From NCBI GenBank assembly GCA_022702705.1, contig CM040433.1, positions 18,112,682 through 18,176,681 of the forward strand: DNA of 64,000 bases. Direction: 5' to 3'. Below the pieces are notes generated by a model. It did no database searches, was not told the DNA's origin, and saw nothing but the letters and a program-made list of their open reading frames with translations. Below are positions 48,018 through 59,003 of this stretch, in pieces. The stretch comes from Papilionanthe hookeriana x Papilionanthe teres. Lineage: Eukaryota; Streptophyta; Magnoliopsida; Asparagales; Orchidaceae. A program made the translations under genes and the position numbers. Position 1 is the stretch's first letter, and every line of letters begins with the position of its first letter.

Positions 48018-48035
48018 TGGCGCCGTTGCCGGGGA
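48018..48035 (+). other. Athila primer-binding site
   Basis: TGGCGCCGTTGCCGGGGA, six bases after the LTR. This is the canonical Athila-lineage primer site. Confidence 0.93.
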
Positions 48036-48162
48036 TCGAAATAAAATAGTTATAATTTTTTGTAAAAAAATATTATATTTCTAAAAATACAAAAATATAA
48101 AAAAAATAAAAAATAGTAAAAATAAAAAAAAGAGAAAGATATATATTTTTATTTCTTGTTTT

Positions 48163-49787
48163 ATGCGAAGATTTGGTTTTGAAGGATTAATACCTTTAGA
48201 TTCTGAATTAGAAAGAACAATTAGAAAAATTAAAAAGGGAAAACAAATTCAAATACTTTACAAAATCCAATTGAACTTAATGATCAAAATGTTTATAAAC
48301 CATTACGGGATTATGCTAACCCTACAGTTGATGAACTTTATAGTAGTATTCAAATACCCACTGTAGATGCTAATTCTTTTGAACTTAAAACGTCTATTAT
48401 TCAAATGGTGCAAAACAATCAATTTGATGGATCACCAAATGAGGATCCAAATTTACATCTTGTTAGTTTTTTAGAACTTTGTGCTACCTTTAAATATAAC
48501 AATGTTTCTGATGATGCTATTAGACTTAGACTCTTTCCTTTTTCTTTAAGAGATAAAGCAAAGATGTGGTTAAACTCATTAGCAACTGGTTCCATTAAAA
48601 CATGGGCTGAAATGGCACAAAAATTCCTTGCTAAATATTTTCCTCCTTCTAAAACTGCTAAATTAAGAAATGATATTTCTTCGTTTAGTCAATTTGACGG
48701 GGAGACAATATATGAAACTTGGGAAAGATTTAAAGAACTATTAAGAAAATGTCCTCATCATGCTTTACTTGATTGGTTGATTATTCAAACATTTTATAAT
48801 GGATTAATTGGATCTTTAAAATCGATTATTGATGCTGCTACTGGAGGTTCTTTAATGTCAAAATCATTTGAAGAAGCTTACACTTTAATTGAAGAAATGG
48901 CTAATAACAATTTTCAATGGCCTTCTGAAAGGATTAATCCTAAAAAGTTGGCCAGTATTCACGATAATGAAGCCTTTTCTATTTTAGCTTCACAAGTTGC
49001 AGCAATGTCTAAGAAATTAGATAATTTTGCAATTAATTTTTGACATAATAACTCTGCTAATATTGAAGATTCTCAAACTATTGAAACTTTACAAGCTATT
49101 GCAAGTATAAATAATCCTTATTCAAATTATTATAATCCTGGGTGGAAAAATCATCCTAATTTTAACTGGAATAATTCGCAATAACAATGGGGTAATAATC
49201 AATCTCATCCCACTAGAAATTGGAATAATCAAGTTAATTCAAATAATAAACCTCTTGGATTTAATAATCAACAGAAAAAGTTATCAATAGAAGAATTAAT
49301 TATGCAAATGAATAATCAATTACAAAATCAAAATACTGCTATTTGTAATATTGAAAATCAAATGGGGCAAATTGCTACTTTAATTAATAACAGACCTGTA
49401 GGAACACTTCCTAGTAATGTTGAAATTAATCCAAAGGAAACTGGAAAAGAACATGAACAAACTAAAGCTGTGCAACTTAGAAGTGGAAAGGAATTAAAAG
49501 AAAGAATGCAGAATGAAATTGAAAAAGAGATTGAGGTTGAAGAAATTGAAAAACCTAAAGAAACTCTCTCTCCTAGTCAAGATCAAACTGTTATACCTGT
49601 TAATGTGGAAGTTGAAAAACCACCACCACCTTTTCCTCAAAGACTGAAACAACAGAAACTCGATCATCAATTTTCTAAATTCTTTGACATTTTTAAGAAA
49701 CTTACTATTAACATACCTTTTGCTGAAGCTTTGGAACAAATGCCAACTTATGCAAAATTTATGAAGGATATTTTAAGTAAAAAATGA
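48163..49787 (+). pseudogene. Gag of Athila element 2
   Basis: Capsid protein. ATG at 48163 opens MRRFGFEGLIPLDSELERTI; a frameshift follows near 48250. The core frame 48405-49043 has NEDPNLHLVSFLELCATFKY, LRLFPFSLRDKAKMWLNSL, AQKFLAKYFPPSKTAKLRND and EEMANNNFQWPSER, typical of Retrotrans_gag in Athila. A TGA at 49041 and a TAA near 49182 break the Asn-rich middle. The tail 49302-49787 has NIENQMGQIATLINNRP, VQLRSGKEL, a Glu/Lys-rich part and PPPPFPQRLKQQ. No zinc knuckle is seen, as usual for this lineage. Confidence 0.92.
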
Positions 49788-49818
49788 AAATTTGAAGCTT
49801 TTGAAACTGTTGCATTAA

Positions 49819-50592
49819 GTGAAGAATGCAAGGTCAATAATTCAAAAGAAATTACCCGAAAAGCTTAAGGATCCCGGAAGTTTCACTATACCCCGTGCTA
49901 TTGGAGAAAAATTTTATGGAAAAGCTTTATGTGATTTAGGAGCAAGTATTAATCTCATGCCATTTTCTATCTTTCGAAGATTAGATTTAAGAGATATTAC
50001 TCCCACCACTGTAACTCTTCGATTAGGCGATAGATCTATCACTTATCCTAAAGGAGTTATAGAGGAAGTCCTTTTTAAAGTGGATAAATTTATCTTCCCT
50101 GTAGATTTCATAGTACTTGATATGGAAGAAGATAAAGAGATAACTATTATTTTAGGAAGACCTTTTCTAGCTACCAGACGAGCTATGATTGATGTGCAAA
50201 AAGGGGAATTAACCATGAGAGTTAATGATCAAGAAATTAAATTCAATGTTCTTAAATCAATGAAGTACCCTGATAAACAGAAATGTTATCAAATGAATAT
50301 AATTGATTATTTAATTGAAAAACATTATCAAGAAAAATGTAAAGTCATTTCTAAAGAAAAATTTAAATTTTTAATTGATGAAAATGAAGAAGTAGAAGAA
50401 GAAGAGACTCATTTTATTAAAGATAATTGGGAAACTTTAAACATAACTCAAAACGATATACTTTTACCATCAATTAAAAGTGCCCCTGAACTGGAATTAA
50501 AAATGTTACCTTCCCATTTAAAATATGCATTTCTTGGAAATTCATTAACTTTATCTGTTATTATTTCTTCTGAACTGAGTAAGGATCAATAA
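49819..50592 (+). CDS. Protease domain of Athila element 2
   Basis: Open 257-residue frame. GKALCDLGASINLMPFSIF carries the active-site D-L-G-A-S; TVTLRLGDRSITYPKGVIE and VDKFIFPVDFIVLDMEED follow, then ILGRPFLAT, the second conserved protease motif. The C-terminal third is acidic (EENEEVEEEETHF) and ends in LELKMLPSHLKYAFLG, the lead-in to RT. It was probably part of one pol polyprotein; the stop at 50590 now separates it from RT. Confidence 0.88.
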   Translation: MKNARSIIQKKLPEKLKDPGSFTIPRAIGEKFYGKALCDLGASINLMPFSIFRRLDLRDITPTTVTLRLGDRSITYPKGVIEEVLFKVDKFIFPVDFIVLDMEEDKEITIILGRPFLATRRAMIDVQKGELTMRVNDQEIKFNVLKSMKYPDKQKCYQMNIIDYLIEKHYQEKCKVISKEKFKFLIDENEEVEEEETHFIKDNWETLNITQNDILLPSIKSAPELELKMLPSHLKYAFLGNSLTLSVIISSELSKDQ

Positions 50593-50607
50593 GAAAAATT
50601 ACTAGGT

Positions 50608-51415
50608 GTGTTAAAGAATTATAAGAAAGCTTTTGGTTGGACGATTGCTGATATAAGAGGAATAAGCCCTTCCATTTGCATGCATAGAATCTTAATGGAA
50701 GAAAATTTTAAACCTACTATAGAATCACAAAGAAGATTAAATCCTATTATGAAAGAGGTTGTTAAAAAAGAAATTATTAAGTGGTTAGATGCTGGTATTA
50801 TTTATCCTATTTCGGATAGTCAATTGGTAAGTCCTATTCATTGTGTTCCGAAGAAAGGAGGTGTAACTGTCATTGTTAATGATAAAAATGAACTAATTTC
50901 TATGAGACAAGTTACTGGATGGCAAATTTGTATTGACTATAGGAAATTAAATAAAGCCACTATAAAGGATCATTTTCCTTTACCTTTCTTGGATCAAATG
51001 CTCGATAAATTAGCTGGACACTCATATTTCTGTTTTCTGGATGGATATTCTGGTTATCATCAATTACTTATTGCTCCTGAGGACCAAGAAAAGACAACAT
51101 TTACAAGTCCTTATGGAACATTTGCTTTTAGAAGAATACCTTTTGGTTTATGTAATGCACCTACAACTTTTCAAACATGTATGATGTCAATATTTTGTGA
51201 TTTGATTGACAAAGGAATTGAAATATTCATGGACAATTTTTCAGTCTTTGGAACTACTTTTGAATCTTGTTTGGAAAATATAGCCAAAGTTCTGAAAAGA
51301 TGTGAAGAAACAAATTTAGTTCTTAACCGGGAAAAATGTCAATTCATGGTCACGAAGGCATTGTACTTGGTCACAAAGTGTCACAAAAAGGGATGGAAGT
51401 AGATCAAGAAAAAGT
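50608..51415 (+). pseudogene. Reverse transcriptase of Athila element 2, active site mutated
   Basis: Fingers and palm are well preserved: ISPSICMHRILM, HCVPKKGG, WQICIDYRKLNKATIKDHFP, FCFLDGYSGYHQ, FRRIPFGLCNAPTTFQ. The catalytic box reads FMDNFSVF, where Athila 1 in this window has FMDD: the second Asp is Asn (GAC-AAT). Polymerase activity is therefore not expected. The frame is lost near 51380, where the next RT strand (GHKVSQKGMEV-like text) moves to another frame. Confidence 0.92.
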
Positions 51416-52317
51416 GAAAATTATTGCCGAATTGCAACCACCTACTATCATTATCGATGTGAGAAGTTTTCTAGGTCATGCCTGGATTTTATAGAAGATA
51501 CATAAAGGATTTTTCTAAAATTGCTAAACTCCTTTGTCATTTATTAGAAAAAGATGCAAAATTTGAATTTAATAAAGAATGTATTAAAGCTTTTAATATT
51601 CTAAAAGAAAAATTAATAACTGCACCTATCATTGTTGCACCTGATTGGAATAAATCCTTTGAATTAATGTATGATGCAAGTGATTTTACAATTGGAGCTG
51701 TATTAGGACAAAAATATGAGAAAGTTTTCAAAGTTGTATATTATGCTAGTAAAACTCTCACCGAAACACAAAGAAATTACACTACCACTGAGAAAGAGCT
51801 TCTAGCTATAGTATATGCCTTTGATAAATTTAGACCTTATCTTCTTGGTACTAAATGCGTAGTTCATACTGATCATTCTGCTATTAAATATCTATTATCT
51901 AAGAAGGATTCTAAACCTAGACTTATAAGATGGGTTTTACTTCTACAAGAATTTGATTTTCAAATAGTAGATAGAAAAGAAACTGAAAACCAAATTGCTG
52001 ATCATTTGTCTAGAATTAAAAATGATATTATTTCGGAAGAAAATATAAATGAGAAATTCCCTGATGAATCTTTATATGTTATTCAAAAATACAAAACACC
52101 TTGGTATGCTTATATTGTTAATTATTTAGTTAGCAATATTTTGCCATATGACTTGGATAACAAATTTATTATGAAATTTAAATATGATGCTAAATCATAT
52201 ATTTGGGAAGAACCTCATTTATTTAAAATTGGAAGAGATTCTATGATTCAAAGATGTGTACCGTATGAGGAAACTTTTGGTATTATTCAAAAATGTCATG
52301 ATTCCGATTTTGGATGA
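51416..52317 (+). pseudogene. RNase H and integrase zinc region of Athila element 2
   Basis: Starts with the RT connection (GFYRRYIKDFSKIAKLLCHL). RNase H: ELMYDASDFTIGAVLGQ (Asp), TTTEKELLAIVYAFDKFRPY (Glu), VVHTDHSAIKYL (Asp), IADHLSR (Asp); all four acidic residues are present. No second RNase H is present, as expected for Athila. The integrase N-terminal region begins near 52060 (PWYAYIVNYL); a TGA at 52315-52317 interrupts it just before the HFG motif. Confidence 0.9.
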
Positions 52318-53387
52318 CACTTTGGCATAGATAAAACTGCATTTAAAATTTTAAATTCTGGATTTTATTGGCCTACCTTATTTAAAGATGTGAGACAATA
52401 TGTGAAAACATGTGATCGATGTCAAAGGATGGGAAATATATCTAGGAAAGATGAAATGCCTTTAAACTATATATTGGAAGTTGAAATTTTTTATATATGG
52501 GGTTTAGACTTTATGAGACCATTTGTTCCATCATCTGGAAAAATTTATATTTTATTAGCAGTTGATTATGTTTCAAAGTGGATTGAAGCCGTTGCTTTAC
52601 CAAACTCGTGATTCCAAAAGTGTTTCAAAATTTTTAAAGAAAATGATATTTTCAAGATTTGGAATGCCTAAAGTAATTATCACGGATGGTGGAAGTCATT
52701 TCAGGAATATAAGAATTCAATCATTATTACAAAAATTTGGAATCAAATATAGAATTGCAACTGCTTATCACCCACAAACTAGTGGAATGGCTGAAGTATC
52801 AAACAAAGAAATTAAAAGAATCTTAGAAAAGACTGTTAATCCTAAAAGAACTGATTGGGTTGATAGACTTAATTCTGCATTATGGGCTTATAGAACAGCT
52901 TATAAGACACCAATCAGAATGTCACCTTGCCGGTTAATTTATGGTAAAAAGTGTCACTTACCTGTAGAACTTGAACATAAAGCTTATTGGGCGATAAAGG
53001 AGTTTAATTTTAATTTGAATAAAGCAAGAGAAAAACGATTATTGCAATTAAATGAGATGGAAGAAATAAGAAATGAAGCATATGAAAATGCGAGGATTTA
53101 TAAAGAGAAAATGAAGATGTTACATGATAAGAAAATTTCAGGAAAAATTCTTAAACCTGGACAAAAAGTATTATTGTTTAACTCTCGTTTAAGACTTTTT
53201 CCTGGAAAATTAAGATCTAAATGGTTGGACCTTATTTAGTTGAGAAAGTATACCATTATGGAGCTGTGGATATTAAAGATCCCAATACAGGAAAAATTTT
53301 TAAGGTAAATGGAGTAAGATTGAAGCCTTATTTGGGAGAGATTAAGAAGATTTATAATGAAGCTTATGAATTGAGTCAACCTGATTA
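52318..53387 (+). pseudogene. Integrase of Athila element 2
   Basis: HFGIDKTAFKIL and CDRCQRMG form the zinc-binding motif. The core has WGLDFMRPF (Asp1), ITDGGSHFRN (Asp2) and AEVSNKEIKRILEKT (Glu), so D, D, E are intact. RTAYKTPIRMSPCRLIYGK follows. The frame shifts near 52600 and again near 53225; the C-terminal PYLVEKVYHYGAVDI and NGVRLKPYLGE lie in the last frame, ending with TAA at 53385-53387. No chromodomain. Confidence 0.9.
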
Positions 53388-54017
53388 AAGATTTACTTAA
53401 GTTAGGCTGACGACGTTAAACCAAGCGCTTTGTGGGAGGCAACCCATAATTATCTTGTGTTTTGAGTGTTTTTATGTTTTAATGTAAGGTTATGCCTCGA
53501 TCTTGATTAATTTTATATTACTTTAGAAAAATTTGATGCTCATAAGTCTTTATTGACTTAGGCTGAAAATTATTTTGAAGTGTGTAAGATTTAAGAATTG
53601 GACCACTCTATTCTGAATATGAGTAAAAAGGAGATCAAGTTAACCTTCATTATGATAGTTTACAATGTGAGTTATCGAGTCTAAATTACTCTTACCAGTA
53701 TAATTTACCTATATTGGAGAATGAAATTTTGAAATTTGACGATTAGGCGAAACGGAGTTGAACATAGTTCCGGCGCCTAGGCGCCAGAATTCGACGCCTA
53801 AGCGTCAGAATCATGTTATGTATCAATAGGTTCGGCGCCTAGGCGCCAGATTTGGCGCCTAAGCGCCGCGGTTACTGGGTCGTGCAAAAACAAAAAATTT
53901 TCAGTTTTTCACACAATTTTCCCCTTTAAATGAACATATCTTCTTCCTTAACCATCAAGCAATCAGAATTACGTCCCTTGCACTTCATTCTTGAGAGATT
54001 TGAGAAATTTTGAAGAA
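53388..54017 (+). promoter_or_regulatory. Spacer with paired GC palindromes before first extra ORF
   Basis: About 630 bp with no gene. It holds GGCGCCTAGGCGCC at 53772-53785 followed by a variant at 53793-53806, and the same perfect palindrome at 53834-53847 followed by GGCGCCTAAGCGCC at 53854-53867. TTTAAATGAAC near 53926 lies between the palindromes and the ORF. Equivalent pairs precede the TATA box in the LTRs, so an internal regulatory role is possible but unproven. Confidence 0.55.
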
Positions 54018-54365
54018 ATGGAAGGAAGAAATCATGGAGAAGAGGCTAGGGACAAAGTCGCAAGGGATCCTCAACCCTACTTCAATGGTTTCATCGCTGT
54101 AAGTTTGGAGAAAATTGCTAGTCGTTTGGATAAGTTTGAAACTGATTTTAAAAGCTTTGGAGATCGCCTTCATGAGATTTTTCATCAAGTTGAACATCTA
54201 GAATGGCAAATGAAACTTCAATTTGATCATTTTGCGGCTTATCAAGATGCTCAAGTTGAAATGTATGCGAAGAACAAGTGGATTGACGAAAAGGCGGCTA
54301 CGGATTTCCCTAGAGCGTTAGTGTTCTTTCCAAGTGGAATACACAATTTCCCTTGTAAAGATTAG
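54018..54365 (+). CDS. Extra ORF 1 of Athila element 2 (115 aa, unknown)
   Basis: ATG at 54018 (MEGRNHGEEARDKVARD) to TAG near 54365. The middle, ISLEKIASRL-like then DKFETDFKSFGDRLHEIFHQ and VEHLEWQMKLQFDHFA, has heptad spacing of hydrophobic residues and looks like a coiled coil. There are no membrane segments and no recognised domain. It lies between integrase and the env-like ORF. It could be a real accessory protein or a detached N-terminal piece of the next ORF. Confidence 0.5.
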   Translation: MEGRNHGEEARDKVARDPQPYFNGFIAVSLEKIASRLDKFETDFKSFGDRLHEIFHQVEHLEWQMKLQFDHFAAYQDAQVEMYAKNKWIDEKAATDFPRALVFFPSGIHNFPCKD

Positions 54366-55190
54366 AATATTCTGGTAATGAGATAGTTATTATGGTTTGT
54401 TGAGTCAATGTATCGATTTAGAGAATCAATTGTGTTTGTGTATTTGATTTCATGTTCAATGTGTGTTGTTTTTGCTTGGAAATTGTTATGTTTAAGTGTG
54501 TATTAGGAACTTGAATCAAATATAGTACTTATCTGGAATGTATTGAGTCAATATTGAAGGTTTTAAATGGAAATTAGTGAGTTTGATTGAAACCTTATGT
54601 TTGATTGGTGGATTTAATATTTAAATTTTATAAATTTTTGAAAAATGATGTGGAAGTTAGAAATTGAAGCCCTACTCTAATATGAGTAATTGAAAGTTGA
54701 ATTTATGAATTTTGGTGGAAAATTAAATTTAAAAAAAATTTTTTGTGAAAGGCGATTCTGGCGTTTTTTTTTTGTGAAAGGCGATTCTGGCGCCTAGGCA
54801 CCAGAATTCGGCGCCTAAGCGCCAGTTCGGCCTGTACCCGAGAATTTACTTAAATAACCCCCAAAAACCATTTTTGACACCTAAGCTTCATCTTCTTCCC
54901 CATTTTCGCGAAAATACATCCTCTAGATCCATTTTGAGGTCAAAACATCAAGGATTTGAGCGTGAAACCACTCGATTTCTTCGTCTCAAGGTCAGATCTA
55001 CACTTTAAACCATTTATTTTCAATTTTCACCATAGATTTTCCTAGTTTTGCTAAGAACCGAAATTTTGAAAGAATTTTTTTGATTCTTAGTAATTTCTTT
55101 GTATTTTTAAACTTATTTTAAGTTTTATAAACTTAAAAAGAGTTTAAATCTTTGATTCCTAAATTTGTTCTTGTTTTCTTTCACGTTTAG
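54366..55190 (+). other. Spacer with palindrome pair and possible intron
   Basis: AT-rich non-coding. A duplicated GTGAAAGGCGATTCTGGCG (54747 and 54775) precedes GGCGCCTAGGCACC (54789-54802) and GGCGCCTAAGCGCC (54810-54823). The end reads as a plant 3' splice site: pyrimidine-rich text then TTTCACGTTTAG directly before the ATG at 55191. A GT at 54991 (CTCAAG/GTCAGA) is a possible donor. The first extra ORF of Athila relatives such as barley Bagy-2 is known to be spliced. Confidence 0.5.
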
Positions 55191-56350
55191 ATGGCTCCAA
55201 AATCTAAACGCGGGAAGGCACGAGATAACTTTGATAGCAGCAAATTTTCTACTGTGGCTGCGCATTTTCGCTTCCATGAATTTGCGACGTCCAAAAAGTT
55301 TATTTCTGAACGAAGTTTCTATCACCCGAAGAAATGATCGAAAACACTATCGTTGCACATAATTGGCAACGATTATGTTATTTCACTGCTGTTGCTGTTA
55401 TCCCGATTGTTCGAGAATTTTATGCAAATTTTCTGGATGCTGAAGATTATGAAGTCTTTGTCAGAGGGATCAGAGTAGGATTTAGTCCAGAAAGAATCAA
55501 CATATTTTATGGCCTGTCACCGACTATTGAGTGCTATTATTCTGTATTATCACCATCTGAGGGAGATTTGGATATGATTATTGCTTATTTGACTTACGGA
55601 ACTGCATCTTGGAAGATCAGGAACGGAAAAAGGGTAAACTTCAAATCCTCCAAATTAAATGGTATTTCTAAAGCATGGCACTACTTTATTTCTGCAAGAT
55701 TGTTACCTTCCAACCACCTGAGTGAAGTGACTAGAGATCGAGTGATCTTAAACTACTGCATTCGGGAGAGGAAGCCTATTGATGTCAGGAGCATTATTTA
55801 TGATTCTGTGGATTCTCTCGCGAGATCCGGCACTTCGTTGGATTGGGATTTCCATCTACGATATATTCACTCGTGTGTTAGTAATGGAGTCACTGCTGAT
55901 ATTTCTGAGGAGAAGTTAAAGTCTACCAAGCCAATTGGGCAGCAGAGTGTTAGTATCTATGATCGTCTTCGAGGGAAGAGATCGACCGCTCCTACTTCGA
56001 CACATACTTCAGGTAGACCTTCTACTTCTAGACCCTCTACTTTTGCTGATCCACCATCAGATTTCTTGGAATCAATGCAAGATCAGTTTTTAGAGCAGCA
56101 TCAGGAGTTATTTCAAACTCACTGCAGGATTGATACTATTGATAGAAAACTTGATCATTTATCTAATTATACCAGGAGGAAGAGTACTTATGATGCTGAG
56201 TATGATGAAGCCCTAGTCAGATTCCTAAAGGGTGAACGAGATGTTAGTTTTCCTACTTTTCCTAGTTTCACACCATTTGTTGATCCTAAGGACGTACAAT
56301 TTTCCTTTGGTGACGACGATGATGATGATGAGGCTACAGCTAGTGACTAG
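55191..56350 (+). pseudogene. Athila env-position ORF (putative plant transposon protein type)
   Basis: Opens MAPKSKRGKARDNFDSSKF at 55191; a frameshift near 55330 moves it to a long 338-residue frame (to 56350). REFYANFLDAEDYEVFVRGI followed by RVGFSPERINIFYGLSP resembles the 'putative plant transposon protein' domain often found at the 3' end of Athila-type elements. Then DRVILNYCIRERKPIDVRSI, a Thr/Ser/Pro stretch (TSTHTSGRPSTSRPSTF), and an acidic tail (GDDDDDDEATASD). I see no signal peptide or convincing membrane helix, so a true envelope role is doubtful. The basic start suggests a nuclear or nucleic-acid-binding protein. Function unknown. Confidence 0.75.
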
Positions 56351-57583
56351 TAGTTATAAATCTTTATGTTGTGTTACTCTGTTAGTTTGTTTTGTTTGTT
56401 TAGTTTTGTGTTTGATGTATGTTGACTGATCAGTGTTAGGATTCTATTGTGTTAAGACTGAAGTTAGAGTTAATTTATATGTTTGTTTTAGTCTACTGTT
56501 TAGTACTTAGTAATTTTGCTCTGCTTTAATTTTAATTTATTATCATCATAAAATTAGTTTGCTTACTTTTTATACATGCTTAAATTTTATTTTTAATTAT
56601 TCATAAAAACATGAGTAGAAGTAATTTTTCCTTTTAAGATTGTTTTTACATACTTATAAAAATTCTTATGATTTTCTTTCTCTCATACTTTCAAATTATC
56701 ATAGAATACCAAAACTTAAGTTTGGGGGAAGGGAAAATCCATTCTAAATTAAATTTTATTTGTCCTTAAAGAATTAGTATTTTCATAAAAAAAAAAATTT
56801 TAACATAACTTAAGGAATGAAGAATTTATTTGAGATCACTTTTATTTTTGAAATTATAAACAATTTAGTGAAAATTAACCAAAATTTTACTAACTTTGAT
56901 TGACTTTAAGAATAGAATTATTTAACTTAAAGAAGAATAAGATAAAGAATTTTTCTATTCATGATAGAAATAATAGATTTTAGAAATATTAAGTAATAAA
57001 AAATTATCACTTGAAAAAGAAAAGATTGAAAATTTTTTTAAATTCTTATTTATGTTATAATAATTAAGTGGAAATGTATAAGTTTTGAAAATATAAGGTA
57101 AGGATAGTGAAGTTCAAAACCATTAACAGGCTATCCAGATATAGTAATCCTCTCTAAATATATATAATAAGAAAGAAGAAAAAAAGAAGAGAGGAGAAGC
57201 TTGAGGAAATGCCTAATCAAAAATTGGCTTCACTTGAATTATCTTATAGGGAGAAAACTAGTTACATACTTTACTTAATTTTTATACATAAATATTTAGC
57301 AAAGATTTTTCAAGAAGATCTTTTTCTTGTAAATAATCTATGAAAGCTTAATATAATAGATTTCTATTATTTTCAAAATGGATGGAAAGTTTGAAATCTT
57401 ATGATTTGGTAGTTAAATATTCTTTAAATTCTTAAAATTAAACCTAGTTAGTGAAATTGGGTTAATAATTACTAAAGACTTTATAAAATAAAAAATTATA
57501 AGGAATCTCAAATATTTATCTTTTATTCCAAAGTTTATATATTTTATATAGTAGAAAGAGTTACTTGAGGACAAGTAACATTT
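56351..57583 (+). other. 3' non-coding region of Athila element 2
   Basis: AT-rich, no gene. AAGTTTGGGGGAAGGG near 56718 is a second polypurine-like stretch. 57170-57240 (GAGGAGAAGCTTGAGG, CCTAATCAAAAATTGG) matches the minus-strand Athila remnant at 28150-28200. Confidence 0.7.
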
Positions 57584-57598
57584 AAGTTTGGGGGATTT
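57584..57598 (+). other. Polypurine tract of Athila element 2
   Basis: AAGTTTGGGGGATTT immediately before the 3' LTR (TGGTCTATAA). Confidence 0.9.
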
Positions 57599-58998
57599 TG
57601 GTCTATAAAAAAATACCTATTTCTTTATGTCTTAATTCTTATCAATTAAGGATATTATGCTTTAATGAAATGTATTTTTTCTGTGTTTTTGGATGTAGGT
57701 GATGTAAAAAGGTCCAAAAAGGAAAAAGAAGCAAAAATGAGCAAAAATGGAGCAAAATACAAAAAGTATAAAAAAATTATGGCCTGGCGCCTAGGCGCCA
57801 GAAGCTGGCGCCTAAGCGCCAGACTCGATACAAAAACAGTCAAGTTTTTGACAACGTTTGATCAGTTATTTTGACGGAGTGAGCGGTTATTGGACATTCT
57901 AGAAGACTGGCAGTTGTTCCTGGATAATAGGACATGTGATACATTGCATTTGGACGCTCCAAAACGGTTTTAAACGCGAAGAGGTGCGAGCCAAAGTGAA
58001 GAGGTACGAGCCAAAGTGAAGAGGTGCGAAGAACTGGACGCGGTGTCCGGCGCCTAGGCGCCAGATTTCGGCTCCTAGGCGCCAAACCGACCCTCTAGAA
58101 GATTCATTGAATGTGGACATGTTTTGAAGAGGTGCCTCAAGGCAACCCTTGAAGCCTATAAATTGGGGTCCATTTCTTCAGAAAACGTGCCCCTCCCATT
58201 GTAACCCTTTCTCTTATCCACTTTAGGACCTCTCATCCTTAGAGAGAGAAATAGAGAGAGAAATTTAGGGCCAACTTTTGTTTAGTTTAGTGAGTTTATT
58301 TTCAAGTTGTTGCATGCGGAGTTCATTACACTTGTGGAGTCGGTAGGAATCAAAAGATCCGTAGAAGGAATATTTGAGATAAGTATTTTACATTTGATTC
58401 AAAGTTTATTTATTATGTTTCTTCGTTTATTTTCAATGTGTTACGAGTAGTTAGTTTACTTTCTTCCTTCAATTATGAAGAGATAGATAAGATAATATAA
58501 AGATTCGATGGAGAATTGGAATTCAAAATATTTTCAAAACATTGTGATGACATTAATACCTGATCTTACTTTACTTTTTAAATTGGCCATTTAAATTGTT
58601 AAAACCTGTTGAAGAGTTTTGAGACCTTGAAGGAAAGAAAGTTTTTTATTTTATAGTTTTCATAAATCATTTTATTATTATTTTCTTTATTTGCATCTAG
58701 TAAATTAATAGTAATTTATAGTTAATTTAGAGGATAAAAAGATATTTTAGAAATATAATATTTAGAAAATTTATTACTATAATTTTTCCCTGTGGGATCG
58801 ATACTGGGGTTATTAAAGAAAACCCTATATTACTTAAAATGATACGTATACTTGCGTAGTACCCCTATGTGTAAAAAAATATTTTCCAAAAATTTTACAT
58901 TATTTTGATTTTATACACTAGCTGCTATTTATAAATTGGGTCAAGCTTTTGGCCATCTTTTGGAAGCAAATATTACTGCATTATTTGCGGTCGGGTCA
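57599..58998 (+). repeat. 3' LTR of Athila element 2
   Basis: Nearly identical to 46666-48011. It has the complete palindrome pair at 57786-57799 and 57807-57820, and a second pair at 58049-58062 and 58070-58083. TATA is TATAAATT at 58157. It ends GGGTCA, followed by the CTCTC target duplication at 58999-59003. Confidence 0.95.
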
Positions 58999-59003
58999 CT
59001 CTC

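Larger units (their letters stand above)
46666..58998 (+). mobile_element. Complete Athila-lineage element 2 (12.3 kb)
   Basis: Plus-strand element with two LTRs (1346 and 1400 bp), Athila primer site, gag, protease, RT, RNase H, integrase, two extra ORFs, polypurine tract and a perfect 5-bp target duplication (CTCTC). Inserted in element B's ALKBH gene. The LTRs are very similar by eye, so it is the youngest insertion in the window, but pol has several frame breaks and a mutated RT active site. The extra 3' ORFs occupy the place of the env-like gene of Athila. Confidence 0.95.
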
